Source: Aspidiotus rigidus
Taxonomy: Eukaryota > Arthropoda > Insecta > Hemiptera > Diaspididae
NCBI GenBank assembly: GCA_035079385.1
Contig: JAVHKY010000067.1
Coordinates: forward strand, 186,001 to 250,000
Direction of reading: 5' to 3'
Length of the DNA stretch: 64,000 bases
Position numbers and translations under genes: made by a program. The notes beneath the pieces were generated by a model, which was not told the origin of the DNA, searched no databases, and worked only from the letters and a program-made list of their open reading frames with translations. Positions 22,988-36,457 of the stretch are shown in pieces (the stretch's first letter is position 1; each line of letters opens with the position of its first letter).

Positions 22988-23000
22988 TTTTGTAATATTG

Positions 23001-24683
<1,683 letters not shown>

Positions 24684-24785
24684 ATTTTACGTGCCTGTAT
24701 TCCTCTTCGTTTCCTTCTTCCTTTTTCGTGAATCTATCTTGATTGATTGACATTATAAAGTCTTCCTGTTAATGTTGTTAATTGG
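24684..24785 (+). mobile_element. Detached tail of the interrupted Penelope-like unit
   Basis: Matches 16011-16114 on the opposite strand, from TTTTACGTGCCTG to GTTAATTGGA, and ends at exactly the same base as that copy. Confidence 0.75.
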
Positions 24786-24789
24786 AGCT

Positions 24790-25295
24790 TGAACTCCCGA
24801 GTTGCTCTAAAATTTTTTGGGAGGAGCCTTCAAAAAGAACGACGGCTTCCTTAACGAAGTTGAACGAGGAGCGCAGCGAACCTATTCTATGAGTCGAATT
24901 GGTTCTGGTATTGATGACAATTCAAGCAAGCCTAGGCCTAGACCTACTATAAACTTAGTATAAAATAGGACGTCAACAGTGACCTGGACCTATTTTAGGG
25001 ACTTCGAAATATATAGCTGGAGAGTCGACATTTTTCCAAGTCCCCCTCTTATCATATATAGCTCGAAGGTCGAAATATGTCTAAATTTGTGACCCCGTCA
25101 ACAGAAACCCGCCTTCGTGTTCAATTACAATCGAGAGAAAAGGAATCTTCCTCCCTACGTAAAAAATTATTTTCTCCTGATCGAAATTCAATGCTAAGGC
25201 GGGACGGGGTCAAATTTTCCACCGGATGGCGCACGCTGATTTTCTCAAAAAAAAAAAAAAACCCTATGAAACAGGTTTCCTGTTAAGAGTCCGTT
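24790..25295. repeat. Dispersed GTTCCCTG-family copies and satellite-core monomer
   Basis: 24830-24895 carries an AAGAACGACGGCTTCCTTAA / GAAGTTGAACGAGGAGC segment, and 25196-25290 a ...GGATGGCGCACGC / ATGAAACAGGTTTCCTG segment. Between them, 25030-25078 is an inverted single monomer of the 48-49 kb satellite core (CCAAGTCCCCCTCTTATCAT). Confidence 0.5.
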
Positions 25296-28200
25296 TTCTT
25301 TTTAGGAACTCCGGAGATCCGATCCTTGAGCTCCAAATGGGTAACCATCCAGAATAAAGGATCTTTGAAGGAATACAAGAGTTTATTTTCTTATAGTATA
25401 GAGTTTTAGTTTTTTCTTTTGGCATTTTCTCGATTTTTCTGGTTTCTGTTGAAGTGCTGGAGTCTCGAGTCTATTCGATACATACGTAATAATGTAAAGA
25501 TTCCAAATCACTATGCACAGAAAAATCGCGTCGCGTTGGAAGTCGATACCGTCCACTGACGGGGTCAATTCTCACGGAGCTTCTGCTCGGAATTTTTGAA
25601 AGCCTTCAGAGCCTTAAACTCCGGGGGATAAAACATTGAAACTATAACAACACTAAGGGAAGACACCTCGTGAGCAAAGAATAAAGTGACCTAATGCGAG
25701 TTTTCGACATGAAAAGTCTTGGGCTGGAGGTCATTCTAACATACGCGATACAAAATCACGAGTTGATGACGTCATGCGGACTTTGAAACATTTCGACCTT
25801 CGTTATACTAGGCTAACACATTAAACTAGGCCTGGATACGAGTAGGCCTTAACTAAATCCCTTCTATGGAGCCTCGAGGAAAGACATCCACGATTTGAAG
25901 TTTTTCCCCAAAGGGTGAATCACTGATGGACCAGTAAATTCTTCTACCCTTCCCCTCTGCTAAGTAAACGATTTAGTACTTTCCGACGGGGGGGGGGGGG
26001 GGGATTTGCGAGAAATTTAGATCAGACCAGTTGCAAAGAATTTGATGTAGAAATGGCCAAATAAGTACCTAGACTCTTCAGCGTTGAACAGAATTACATT
26101 TTTACAGCAAACATTTTCATTCAATATTCCATATAATATGTCGTTCTCGCACACGCGAACAACGGTAAATTTCTTGCCATCCGCCGTCCCATGAACTTAC
26201 ATCAGAATGAAATTGTACGCGTGTACGTAACGCTGTAAGAATTTTCTGTTTTTTTTTTTGTTATGCTAATGTGCTCCAAACGAATTGCATATCGGTTGGT
26301 GGTGACCTGTATATAATGAAAACTGGTTGAAAAAAAATGTATTCAAATCTCTTAGAAGAAAAGGAAAGAAACAAAACAAAAAACCGCTTACCCGCACGCG
26401 TGTAATATAGTTAGGATATTAAAATTATTGTTTGGTACATTATTTTCTGGTAAACTGTTGACGTGATATCTGCATGCATATTATGTTGATTTGTGCAGCG
26501 CGATTTTAAGGATCACGTTATGTACGCTATTAACTGAGATGGATACTTAATGAGAATTGGCGGGCGCGCGTAAATCATAATTACTCGAATTATACGAGAA
26601 TCGTTTTAAACGAGAGGATTTTATGGATACGTGAATTTATGGTTTTTTGGTGCGTGCACAGCTCTGCAGGGAAAGGAAAGAAGACCGAATTTCTGAATGA
26701 TTACGGACAACATAATATACAATCGGAGGTTTCAGCAGAAGATGAAACAATAGCACTCTTTGAACGACGATTATGATCGTAATTATAGTAGACATGTTTC
26801 GAAGCATTGTTTACTCAGATAACTGTTTTTTTCAAGATTTGGTAGACAAACTAAGTTATTATCTTTTATTTAGCAGAGACTTGAGCGATTCTGATCCTAA
26901 AAATACGGAGAAACTACTAGCTGAGAGACGATTCTTGACGTAATTTTTTCTCATAGCTTTCTGTTTCATAATTTGAACAAGAACCCACAGCTTGACTGCC
27001 GACGCGGCTACATTTTTGGAAATTTTGCAGGTACGCCAAGCGATGCTGACTGAAAATTGAAAGAATTCCATACCTTCAACATAACGATCAAGGTTTAAAC
27101 GTGGGCATCTACTGGACTTGCCTGAAATTAGCCTAAGTTGATTTACCTGTTTCTGCCGACACTCTTATAATCGTCAAATTTGTCGGCGGAAAAGAAACAA
27201 GAGTGTAGATTGCATTCCTAGCCTCTTCGCATTCCGATTCAACACTTTAAACCTACGTACGTCGCACTTCTAGATTAATATTGTAATAAAACAGCTCACC
27301 ACTTCACATACCTCACAAGCAGAAAGTGTGAACACTTAAATATTCAAATTACGAATGAAAATCCAAATCATTCATTGCAGTCGAACAGTAGGCAACACTC
27401 TCACTTTTTCAGGTTACAGAGTGTCTCCAGAAACGGGAGAGGAAATTTCTTTCCTTAAACCTAATATTGCGACTAATTTATATAATGCAAAATAACGTCA
27501 ACGAACTTGGTCGAGTCTGAAATATAACAGCTCAAAATTTCCACCTCATAATGATGAGTTGGATGCAGTCCAACATGATGAACTCCTTTAAAAATTAGGC
27601 TTTTTAGTGCCTCTGTCTAGAGAAATTCTATAAGCGTGTATTGCCCGTGAGAGAGGACGAACGCACTAAAAAATTAAAGCTCATTAATTCGCAGGTTTAA
27701 TTATCACGCAGGCTCTGTCATTCGAAGGTTAAAAAGACTTCGTTTCCAAGGAATTCCAGTTTCGTTGGCTATTGAATATAAACTAGGCATCGTAATATTT
27801 TGAAAACTTGATAAGCCTAGACCTTTGTTTAGATTTTCTTGTATTATATGCGAACACTCCGGACGATCATTAACGCGTTCGTTAATTCTCGAATCCAAGT
27901 ATGGCTGTACGAGTATAACTTGGAAAATCTTGCACGGTACCGGAAAACATTCTCGGCTCAACATTGTGTGTACCAGCGATTAGGAAATCCGAATACAATA
28001 AATGCAGACGAAGGTAGACTGGAAGCGAACGTGCTCGGAATTGCAACTGCAATGTATCTCTTTACAGAGGCAAATGTTTCATTGTATGAATATTAAGAAT
28101 CAATAATACATATGGACCGCCATAAATGGACGGTGCAGATGGAGAGGTAATTTTCCGAAGTACACACAGAACTCGTGTGAAAGTGGTGCAATCGAACGAA

Positions 28201-28974
28201 TTCTCGCGAACTATTTTCTACCACGAAAAAAGAAAGTTCTCGAAGTCATTTTTCTTTCGTCCATTTCTTCGAAAAAATTAATAAATTTCAGTCGAATACC
28301 TTTTTTCAGTGCGAAACCGGCCGCCCAACAAACAAAGTAAAATCTCGAACAATGTACACGCAAGTGTCAGACTGAATACACTTTTACGAAGAATTTTTCA
28401 CATTATTAGTAAAGCATTATATACGAGGCCCATTGGTGCACGAACGTGAGCGACGTTAAATTCACTCACAATTACATTAGTCTCGAGTTTATTCACGCCA
28501 TGCGATATAATTATTATACTCCTTCATGGTAGAAACCAAAAATCTTGAAAACACACATACACACACACACAAGTCAGTCACACTCAAAACTTTAAAAGTT
28601 GATGACACATGGTCTCGATTGCACGATTTTATCGTAAGAGAAACTCTCGTCTAGCAATATTTATCGTCTAGACTTCGACAAAGTGCTGATTGAAAAGACG
28701 ACGTTTTCTATTGTAACCGCATCTCCTCGCCTTAATTATGAAAACTCTCGACTATAATATATCAGAGCGGCCTACACGCGAAACTTCACAGAAGGGAGAG
28801 AAAAACTTCACATCGTGCGATGTCATCAGCTATGTTAGATATTAGGCTAAGTCCCAATCTTACACTCGCGCTTTCTGGTGTGGGGAGGGGAAAGGTTACC
28901 CTCATCGGGGTAAAAATTTCTCCAGTGAAATCTTTAGTGCTCTGCCACGTAGTTTTCCCGAGGTAATGAATTCA
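25296..28974. other. No recognised gene in 3.7 kb
   Basis: AT-rich. A run of 18 G lies at 25986-26003. A frame at 27839-28096 contains NSRIQVWLYEYN, which resembles a short stretch of the spliceosomal SmE protein, but the sequence around it does not match, so no call is made. A (CA)n patch is near 28555. Confidence 0.4.
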
Positions 28975-29165
28975 TGCCCGATGAACCATGTCGATTCAAA
29001 ATCGACTCGTTATGTCGAATAAAAGTCGATTCAAAGTCGACGTCAATTTTGAGTCGATTTAGTTCCGCCCATGTCGACCGCAAATCACTTTTACTATTGA
29101 CGTCGAACTTGAGACGACACCCGGTATAATAGATTGATGTCGAGTCGATTCAAAGTTAACCAGTA
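28975..29165. repeat. GTCGA-rich degenerate repeat
   Basis: Repeated AAAGTCGATTCAAAGTCGAC-like words on both strands, about one per 15-25 bp. A longer related block is at 34885-35190, and the two share GAGTCGATTTA.TTCCGCCC and ATGTCGACCGCAAATC in order. Confidence 0.7.
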
Positions 29166-29329
29166 TCAGGGTGTCTACTGAAAGGAAATTCTGAAAATAC
29201 TTGACATTTACTTGAACTTTTTAGAAAGTGAACGAGTTAACGAGCAAGAACAAAAAAAAAAAAACCTCACGAGTTCTTCAGCAAAGTTAAACGAGGGGTG
29301 GCAGGGAACCTGTTTTATGGCGCACGTGG

Positions 29330-31535
29330 GATCTGAAAAATGTAGATTGTGACGTCACAAAGCTGATTTGTGAAGTCATCAAATTGTGACGTCACAGTCC
29401 CGGACTTTGTAGCTACACATAATAGGAGAGGAACTTGAAAAAATCAGATGACGCCATCAGATTGTGGCGTCACAAGGTTGACGTATGAAGTCATCAAATT
29501 GTGACGTCACAGTCCCGGACTTTCAAACTGTATTTTTTATAATAGGAAGAGAACTTGAAGAAAGCTGATCTATGACGTCATCAGATTGTGACGTCACAAG
29601 GTACCAGGGATGTCCAGTCAATCATCATTGAGTTAAACTTAGCTTATGGCTTTCAGCTCTTTCCTCGCATTGGCCTAGCTGAAAGCCAATGGTTCTCGAT
29701 TTCATTGGCTGACTTATTATTGGCTAATAGCTTATTCATTTATCGTTGCGGAGTCGCTTAATAACGTTTCGGAGTCGCTTTATACCGTTCCGGAGCCGGT
29801 TTATATCGTTCCAAAGCCGATATCCAATTTTTCGATGATTGTCTAACTTTGGGCTGATGATTGGCTGACTTTGCGGGCTGACAGCCAAACAAGGTGCATT
29901 TCATTAGCTGACTTTTAGCTTCCGCAAAAACGGTCACAACATTGGCTTAAGCTTTTGGCTTATGTTTGGCTGGCTTTAGCTGGACATCCCTGCAAGGTAC
30001 AAACCCGGACCTTGTAACTATACAGAATAGGAGAAAAATTTGAACAAAACTGATGACGTCATCAGATTGTGACGTCACAAGGTTGGCGTATGAAGTCATC
30101 AAATTCTGACGTCACAGTTCCGGACTTAGAAAATGTATATAATAGGAAAGGAACTTGGAAAAATGGATCTATGACGTAACCAGTTTGTGACGTCACAAGA
30201 TTGACATATGAAGTCATCAAATTGTGACGTCACGAACCCAGACTTTGCAGCTGTACATAATAGGAGAAAAACTTGAACAAAACTGATAACGTCATCAGAT
30301 TGTGACGTCACAAGGGTAGCGTATGAAGTCATCAAATTGTGACGTCACGAACCCGGACTTTGTAGCTGTACATAATAGGAGAAAAATTTGAACAAAACTG
30401 ATGACGTCATCAGATTGTGACGTCACAAGGTTGGCGTATGAAGTCATCAAATTCTGACGTCACAGTTCCGGACTTAGAAAATGTATATAATAGGAAAGGA
30501 ACTTGGAAAAATGGATCTATGACGTAACCAGTTTGTGACTTCACAAGATTGACATATGAAGTCATCAAATTGTGACGTCACGAACCCAGACTTTGCAGCT
30601 GTACATAATAGGAGAAAAATTTGAACAAAACTGATGACGTCATCAGATTGTGACGTCACAAGGTTGGCGTATGAAGTCATCAAATTCTGACGTCACAGTT
30701 CCGGACTTAGAAAATGTATATAATAGGAAAGGAACTTGGAAAAATGGATCTATGACGTAACCAGTTTGTGACTTCACAAGATTGACATATGAAGTCATCA
30801 AATTGTGACGTCACGAACCCAGACTTTGCAGCTGTACATAATAGGAGAAAAACTTGAACAAAACTGATAACGTCATCAGATTGTGACGTCACAAGGGTGG
30901 CGTATGAAGTCATCAAATTGTGACGTCACGAACCCGGACTTTGTAGCTGTACATAATAGGAGAAAAACTTGAACAAAACTGATGTCGTCATCAGATTGTG
31001 ACGTCACAAGGTTGGCGTATGATGTCCTCAAATTCTGACGTCACAGTTCCGGACTTTGAAACTGTATATGTATAACAGGAAGGGAACTTGGAAAACTGGA
31101 TCTATGACGTCACCAGCTTGTGACATCTCAAGGTTGACGTAAGAAGTCATCAAATTGTGACGTCACGAACCCGGACTTTGTAGCTATACATAATAGGAGA
31201 GGAACTTGAAAAAATCAGATGACGCCATCAGATTGTGGCGTCACAAGGTTGACGTATGAAGTCATCAAATTGTGACGTCACAGTCCCGAACTTTGAAACT
31301 GTATTTTTTATAATAGGAAGAGAACTTGAAGAAAGCTGATCTATGACGTCATCAGATTGTGACGTCACAAGGTACAAACCCGGACTTTGTAGCTAGACAT
31401 AATAGGAGAGGACCTTGAAAAAATCTGATGATGTCATCAGATTGTGACGTCACAAGGTTGGCGTACGAAGTCATCAAATTGTGACGTCACAGTCCCGGAC
31501 TTTGAAACTGTTATAATAGGAAGGGAAGTTGAAAA
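29330..31535. repeat. ~116-bp TGACGTCA satellite array
   Basis: About 18 monomers of 115-118 bp. Each has a TGACGTCATCAGATTGTGAC half, a GAAGTCATCAAATTGTGACG half, CCCGGACTTTGTAGCT and ATAATAGGAGAGGAACTTGA. Near-identical blocks recur at 348 and 233 bp spacing (30093, 30441, 30674), showing higher-order duplication. Most monomers hold at least one perfect TGACGTCA or TGACGTCACA palindrome. A hAT MITE interrupts it at 29605-29992. Confidence 0.92.
29605..29992. mobile_element. hAT-type MITE D (388 bp) inside the satellite
   Basis: Ends CAGGGATGTCCAG and CTGGACATCCCTG are perfect inverted repeats. The 8-bp target duplication CAAGGTAC is exact at 29597-29604 and 29993-30000. The interior has GGCTTTCAGCT-type words on both strands and no transposase. 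It resembles MITE B at 3470-3773 in its CAGGGATG end. Confidence 0.9.
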
Positions 31536-31554
31536 AAATGGATCTTGAATTTTC

Positions 31555-31710
31555 AATACCAAATCCTATTTGACTCATAAAACAGGTTCCCTGCGTTCCT
31601 CGTTTAACTTCGTTAAGGAAGCCGTCGTTTTTCTAAGTTTTTCGCTGGACGGCGCACGGCGCACGCCAGATTTCTCAAATAGCCCCCCATAAAACAGGTT
31701 CCCTGTTAAT
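31555..31710. repeat. Dispersed GTTCCCTG-family copy
   Basis: Contains AAAACAGGTTCCCTGCGTTC, CTTCGTTAAGGAAGCCGTCG and GGCGCACGCCAGATTTCTCA, then CATAAAACAGGTTCCCTGTT. The same order is seen in inverse orientation near 24795-24895. Confidence 0.55.
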
Positions 31711-33284
31711 ATAATCTTCAAGTCTCTAAAGTTGGTCAAGGTCACTAATGACGTCCTCAAGCGTGTCAAAAAAACCGTCAACAGGTGTATGTTTTTCGAT
31801 AGGGGGTCAGCTGAAACTTTCGAGTGACGCTAAAAACGATGCCGTTAGGTTGAGACTCAGGAGGCTTAAGCCAGACATAAGCTACGCAAGCTAACGTTCT
31901 GGAAGCTTTGTCCGAATATAAGTTCAAGAGAAGCGGAGGAGTTACCGTAGACTGAGGTAAGCCGATAGCAGAAATTTGGCAAGGTGGGATCAGGTTGAAC
32001 ATGGTGTAAGCTTAGGAGGATAAAACTGTCGCCTATTTATGAGAACCACTCATGGGCAGTGCGTAAAAGAACCTTTAAAAAATAAGACGTACTTATGTAT
32101 TGATGTATCTGCTGATAGAGTGAATAGTTACAGGACCTTTGGAAAATGAGACTAATTCTTGTATTGATTCTTCTACTGGTAGAAAGAATACTTTTTTCTC
32201 CTCCAAATTTGTCATACGTTTATGCTTTAGAAAATTAGCTGGCCTCCATCTTGACGTTCGTTGTCTCTCTTCCATCTTTCATTTGTACCATATTTTACCA
32301 TTCCACCAGTGATGTCGCGATATTCATTCTTATCTCTCGGTCTAATAGTTGGTAAATTGGGTGTTCCTTCATTTTTTAAATCCAGGCCCTCCGAAAACTT
32401 TAGATCTGGACGAAGAAGTATTTCACCCTCCCCTCTCTGTGACCTCGACTAGTTGAACATTATTGAGAGTACGAAATAAATTTGCTTTCATACAGTTCAC
32501 GAGTATCCGATGATACACTACGTGGTAAACCATGACATTTGAGCAAGACCCATTTCTACTTGCTATTCAAAAAGTTCGACGACAAACTTAAATGGAATAC
32601 CTAATGAAAGTCAAAATTGAATGCGAGAAATTGTTCCCAATTACTCGACTAACTTGATTTTATCGTTGAACTAATTTGGCGGAATAATCTAATTTAATTA
32701 CTAGGAACAGTCTACGGTTCATGAACGAATATAGCCGTGAGCTTTTCTCCGTGCAAACAAATAATGAAAAACAAAAAAAAACACGTATTTCGTAACTTAT
32801 TATATCGTGAAAAAAAGTAGGTTATTGCTGACCCTAGACTAAATTGTAATTTTGACGAAATTATTACGGTCTACTAAGCGTGCGTTCGTTAATATTTTGT
32901 GATTATTATTGAAATTTCGATTAAAAGTTCGGCGTGAGTTGGCAAAAACCATCAGTAAATTCTGTGAAAGCTACAATTTGTCACCAGTCAGTCTGTGGTT
33001 TATAATACTCGTATTTTAGGTTGTTGGCCAGCAATTACGTTAGAATGAGCGAAGAGGGTCATCGTTAATTTATTATACAAATAAACTACTAGCTTATGAC
33101 TAGATACCGTCTGGTATGTCGAAAGTAGTTCTCTATCCAGTGTGGGATCTTCATCTTTCCAAACTTATGAATCACAACCGATGTATACCTCGTTTGTTGT
33201 GCAGCAGTATACGTTTGTCGTGCTGAATTCTTTATCGTCGTGTTCAACACAGTACGTGCACACCTAAATGTGGGATATGTTAAC
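31711..33284. other. No recognised feature
   Basis: Short minus-strand frames at 31575-32275 lack recognisable domains. No repeat was found. Confidence 0.45.
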
Positions 33285-33491
33285 CTGCCAATTCATACCC
33301 AGCACGTATGTGTCATGTTGATTGTCGAATGCGACCCGAATATCGAGAATTGTCAAAGGTTCTGGCGTCCCGCACGTTTCCAATCTAGAGCGCATTCGTA
33401 GCTTAATGGACTCGCTGCAAAATATTTGCAGGTCATCTACAAGAGGGCGTTTGCGTATTAGAACAGCCAACCTTTGTACTATGTACCATTC
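33285..33491 (-). CDS. Candidate internal coding exon, product unknown
   Basis: On the minus strand a 207-nt (69-codon) open segment is bordered upstream by TCGTACACTCCAG (acceptor-like) and downstream by CAG followed by GTTAAC (donor-like). The peptide starts EWYIVQRLAVLIRKRPLVDD and ends with DNQHDTYVLGMNWQ. Its composition is balanced and protein-like, unlike the AT-biased frames around it. Both borders are in phase 0. I do not recognise the family. Against it: no neighbouring exons were identified, and a single exon-like frame can arise by chance. Confidence 0.35.
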
Positions 33492-34690
33492 CTGGAGTGT
33501 ACGAGATTGAATAAATCACCGTGATCAAAAAGCAACCGCCTTGTACTTAGAGTTCTTTGTGTATTTATTATGATATCAAATCATGGAATGTGACCGGTTT
33601 TCTGAAAGGAATTTGTTAGCTCTTTGTTCTTCTATTTTATCATTTTCTTGAAAAAATCAAACCCGCAGTTTTTCGTAGTAAATGAATAATGGTTTATTCG
33701 ACAGAAAGAATGAATGGAAGGAAGTCTAAGTATGGAAACTTGGGCTCCGATGTTGAGATTTTGGAGAGTTTTTGTGAGAAATTTCAGTTCAGTTGAATAT
33801 TCTCTATATTTAGGTATGCGACTTTATCAGTATATTGATTCTTTCAAGAGAAAATGGAATATTAATTTCGTGTAAAAAATATTTACACTGATTCTTCATC
33901 CTGTTTCTGATACAAGCAAAGTCTCTGAGTTGAGCGATGCTAATTAAGAACCAGTATTCCGATTATCTTCCATCTATCTCCCTATTATCGACAAGTTTCA
34001 TGTCTTTAGGAGGGCTGAGGAATGACAGCCCGGGCACTTCCATTTGCGATGTCTGAGGCAATGTTCCTTATTAAAGTAGAAACATTACGTACCCCTCCTA
34101 AGTACATATGTCCAAACTATTGTTGCTGAATTTGAAGTGCCTCGAAACAGTCTGCCAAATATAATGAAGAGGACCTAATTTTAGCCCAGACGTGAAAAAC
34201 AGCATCTTAAATTCGGTTGCTTTTGCGCGATGTCTGGAGTGATCGCCCTCTTTGCCGGCACTGTGAAAAAATGTCAACCTTCGCGGTATTCTTAAATCTC
34301 ATCATCTATCTTTCTGTCTGAATTTGCATCTGGGTACCTCTTTCGGGCTAGCTTACTAAATTCACAAAGGAAGAAGAAGACGAATATTGGCTACGATGAG
34401 GGAGATGGGTGCTATGATCTTCGGACTTTGGGCTATTCCAGCCTTCGCGATACTCCTCCAGACCAGCTTGATGACTTCTTCATCCTCCTTTGTCGACATA
34501 ATGTAGAATACCATACGTGTGTAATTATTGATCCATAGTACCCTCCACCTCTTCAGGCTAGTTTGCTATACTAGCGGAAGAACAAAGAAACAATGGATTC
34601 GACTAGCGGTTATACTTTGACCTTAAGATTCGGAAAAATTATAATCTTCGCGATAATCCTCTATACCTTGTGAGACAGCCCGCAAATTTT
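33492..34690. other. No recognised feature
   Basis: AT-rich DNA with no domain-bearing frame or clear repeat. Confidence 0.45.
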
Positions 34691-34696
34691 CTCGGT

Positions 34697-34805
34697 AAAA
34701 TTACCGAATAAGGGCCAGTAAGATTAGGGAGGGGGAGGGGGCTCTCCCTCTTAGGGATGGATGAGTAACGTTGTAATGTAACACTGGCCCTTATTCGGTA
34801 ATTTA
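34697..34805. repeat. Perfect 22-bp-stem hairpin
   Basis: AAATTACCGAATAAGGGCCA (continuing GT) at 34698-34719 pairs exactly with 34783-34804. The ~63-nt loop contains GGGAGGGGGAGGGGG. It could be a tiny MITE or a structured element; no target duplication was fixed. Confidence 0.75.
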
Positions 34806-34884
34806 ACCATTTTCTCTATTTCATCCACCAAGAACTTTTTCTACCTTTATACCATACTGACCTCAATTTCTGGTCTTTGGTTGA

Positions 34885-35190
34885 TAATTTTGAGTCGATT
34901 TATTTCCGCCCTAATGTCGACCGCAAATCGACTTTCGGCATTAGATTAATGTGGACCTCATATCCACGTCGATTTCGAGACGACTACTCCAAATTTTTGG
35001 CGATTTGAAATCGACAGCTATGTTGAGTCGATTTCAAGTCGACTTGTCGTTCTCTAGTGATGTACGCTAGTCGTCTTCAAATCAACGTCGATTGGGAGTC
35101 GACTTTTTTCCCTCGATCTGTAGTCGATTTTGAGTCTTGTCTCTTGAAATTTTGAATAAGCTAAATTCTTACGTCGATATTCAGTAGTCG
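34885..35190. repeat. GTCGA-rich degenerate repeat, larger block
   Basis: Dense TTTGAGTCGATTTCAAGTCG-type words. It shares an ordered segment with 28975-29165. Both blocks are followed shortly by a CAGGGTGTCTA start (29167, 35204) and then by the TGACGTCA satellite, so the whole composite has been duplicated. Confidence 0.7.
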
Positions 35191-35203
35191 TAAAATACAT
35201 ACT

Positions 35204-35640
35204 CAGGGTGTCTAGCGGTCAAGTATAAAAATGGGAAAAATGGCGAAAACTTTTGAAAAAAGCAAAAAAAAAACTCATTGATTCTCTAACGGAGTTGAAC
35301 GAGGGGTGGTGTGGTATCTGAAAAATGTAGATTGTGACGTCACAGGCCCCGCCTCCAAGCTATATGATATTATAGGACAAACTTGGTGAATGACTTAAAA
35401 TTGCCGAGCCAGAGCTTTGCCGGATGGCGGACATTTTTTGTGACCTCCCCAATGAAACAGGTTGCCTGTTGAAACAGTATTATTTTTTAGCCAATTTGAC
35501 TTTTTTTTTTTTTTAGCGAGGAAACTGTTTTATTGGGGGTTTTTCGGAAAAAATATCCGCTTTCCGGCCGGCCAGCAAAGCTTGGAGCTCGAAAATGTTC
35601 TAAGCGCACCTCCAAGTCCCTCTCCTATCATTATGTAGCT
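35204..35640. repeat. CAGGGTGTCTA start plus dispersed GTTCCCTG-family copies
   Basis: CAGGGTGTCTAGCGGTCAAG at 35204 is followed by TCTCTAACGGAGTTGAACGA and GGACATTTTTTGTGACC..ATGAAACAGGTTGCC. An inverted copy spans about 35515-35600 (GAAACTGTTTTATTGGGGG). Confidence 0.5.
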
Positions 35641-36170
35641 TGTGGGCGGGGCTTGTGACGTCACTGTTTGATAACGTCATAGGTCAGCCTTGTGACGTTA
35701 CAATCTGATGACGTCATAGATCCATCTAATATATACATATAGCTCCAAAGTCCGGGACTGTGACGTCACAATTTGATGACTTTATACTTCAACCTTTTAA
35801 TATCACAATCTGATGACGTCATCAGTTTTGTTCAAGTTCCTCTCCTATTATTTATAGCTACAAAGTCCTGATTTGTGACGTCACAATTTGATGACTTCAT
35901 ACGTCAACCTTGCGACTTCACAATCTGATGACGTCATAGATCCATTTTTTTCAACTTCCCTTCCTATTATAACAGTTTCAAAGTCCGGGACTGTGACGAC
36001 GTCACAATTTGATGACTTCGTACGCCAACCTTGTGACGTCACAATCTGATGACGTCATAGATCAGCTTTCTTCAAGTTCTCTTCCTATTATAAAAAATAC
36101 AGTTTCAAAGTTCGGGACTGTGACGTCACAATTTGATGATTTCGTACGTCAACCTTGTGAGTCTAAGCGT
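35640..36170. repeat. TGACGTCA satellite, inverted block
   Basis: Four to five ~115-bp monomers of the 29-31 kb satellite in reverse orientation, with TCCGGGACTGTGACGTCACA and TTGATGACTTCATACGTCAA segments. More diverged than the main block. Confidence 0.88.
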
Positions 36171-36457
36171 CTAAGGTACAGCGAGAAGCAGTTTCAGTAC
36201 TCGATAATGCCTGTTTTTTCCTAATTTTTTCGCCCCCTACTCCACCCTTAGGGAGTCAGAACGCCGAAATTTATTCAAAAACCTGACCCAAATAAAACGA
36301 AATTTATAAAAAAAAATCCAAGTCGATAGGTGAAGGCGTTCAAAAGTTATGGACGAACATACATACAGACAAACTTTCTATTTTATATATTAGATATTAG
36401 GCTAACTAGCTCATCCTGACCCCTGTACTAGGCTCTATGCCAAAGCTAACGTATACA

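Larger units (their letters stand above)
22419..23000 (+). mobile_element. Endonuclease-plus-ribozyme Penelope-like unit, interrupted copy
   Basis: Nearly identical to 16679-16130 read on the other strand, beginning at the same TGGGTC point. After GTAATATT at about 23000 the match stops and resumes at 24684-24785, the final tail. A ~1.68-kb block has therefore inserted into the tail of this copy. The high similarity between the copies suggests recent movement. Confidence 0.72.

Noticed and set aside
27839..28096. Possible spliceosomal SmE homologue (NSRIQVWLYE)
   Set aside because: Only about ten residues agree; the conserved Sm motifs that should flank them are not present in any frame.
30126..30916. 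Three near-identical 69-codon minus-strand frames
   Set aside because: Frames inside the TGACGTCA satellite; identity reflects satellite duplication, not a gene family.
29330..31535. CRISPR-like array
   Set aside because: Repeats and intervening segments are both repeated and of satellite type; no unique spacers, and the sequence is eukaryotic.
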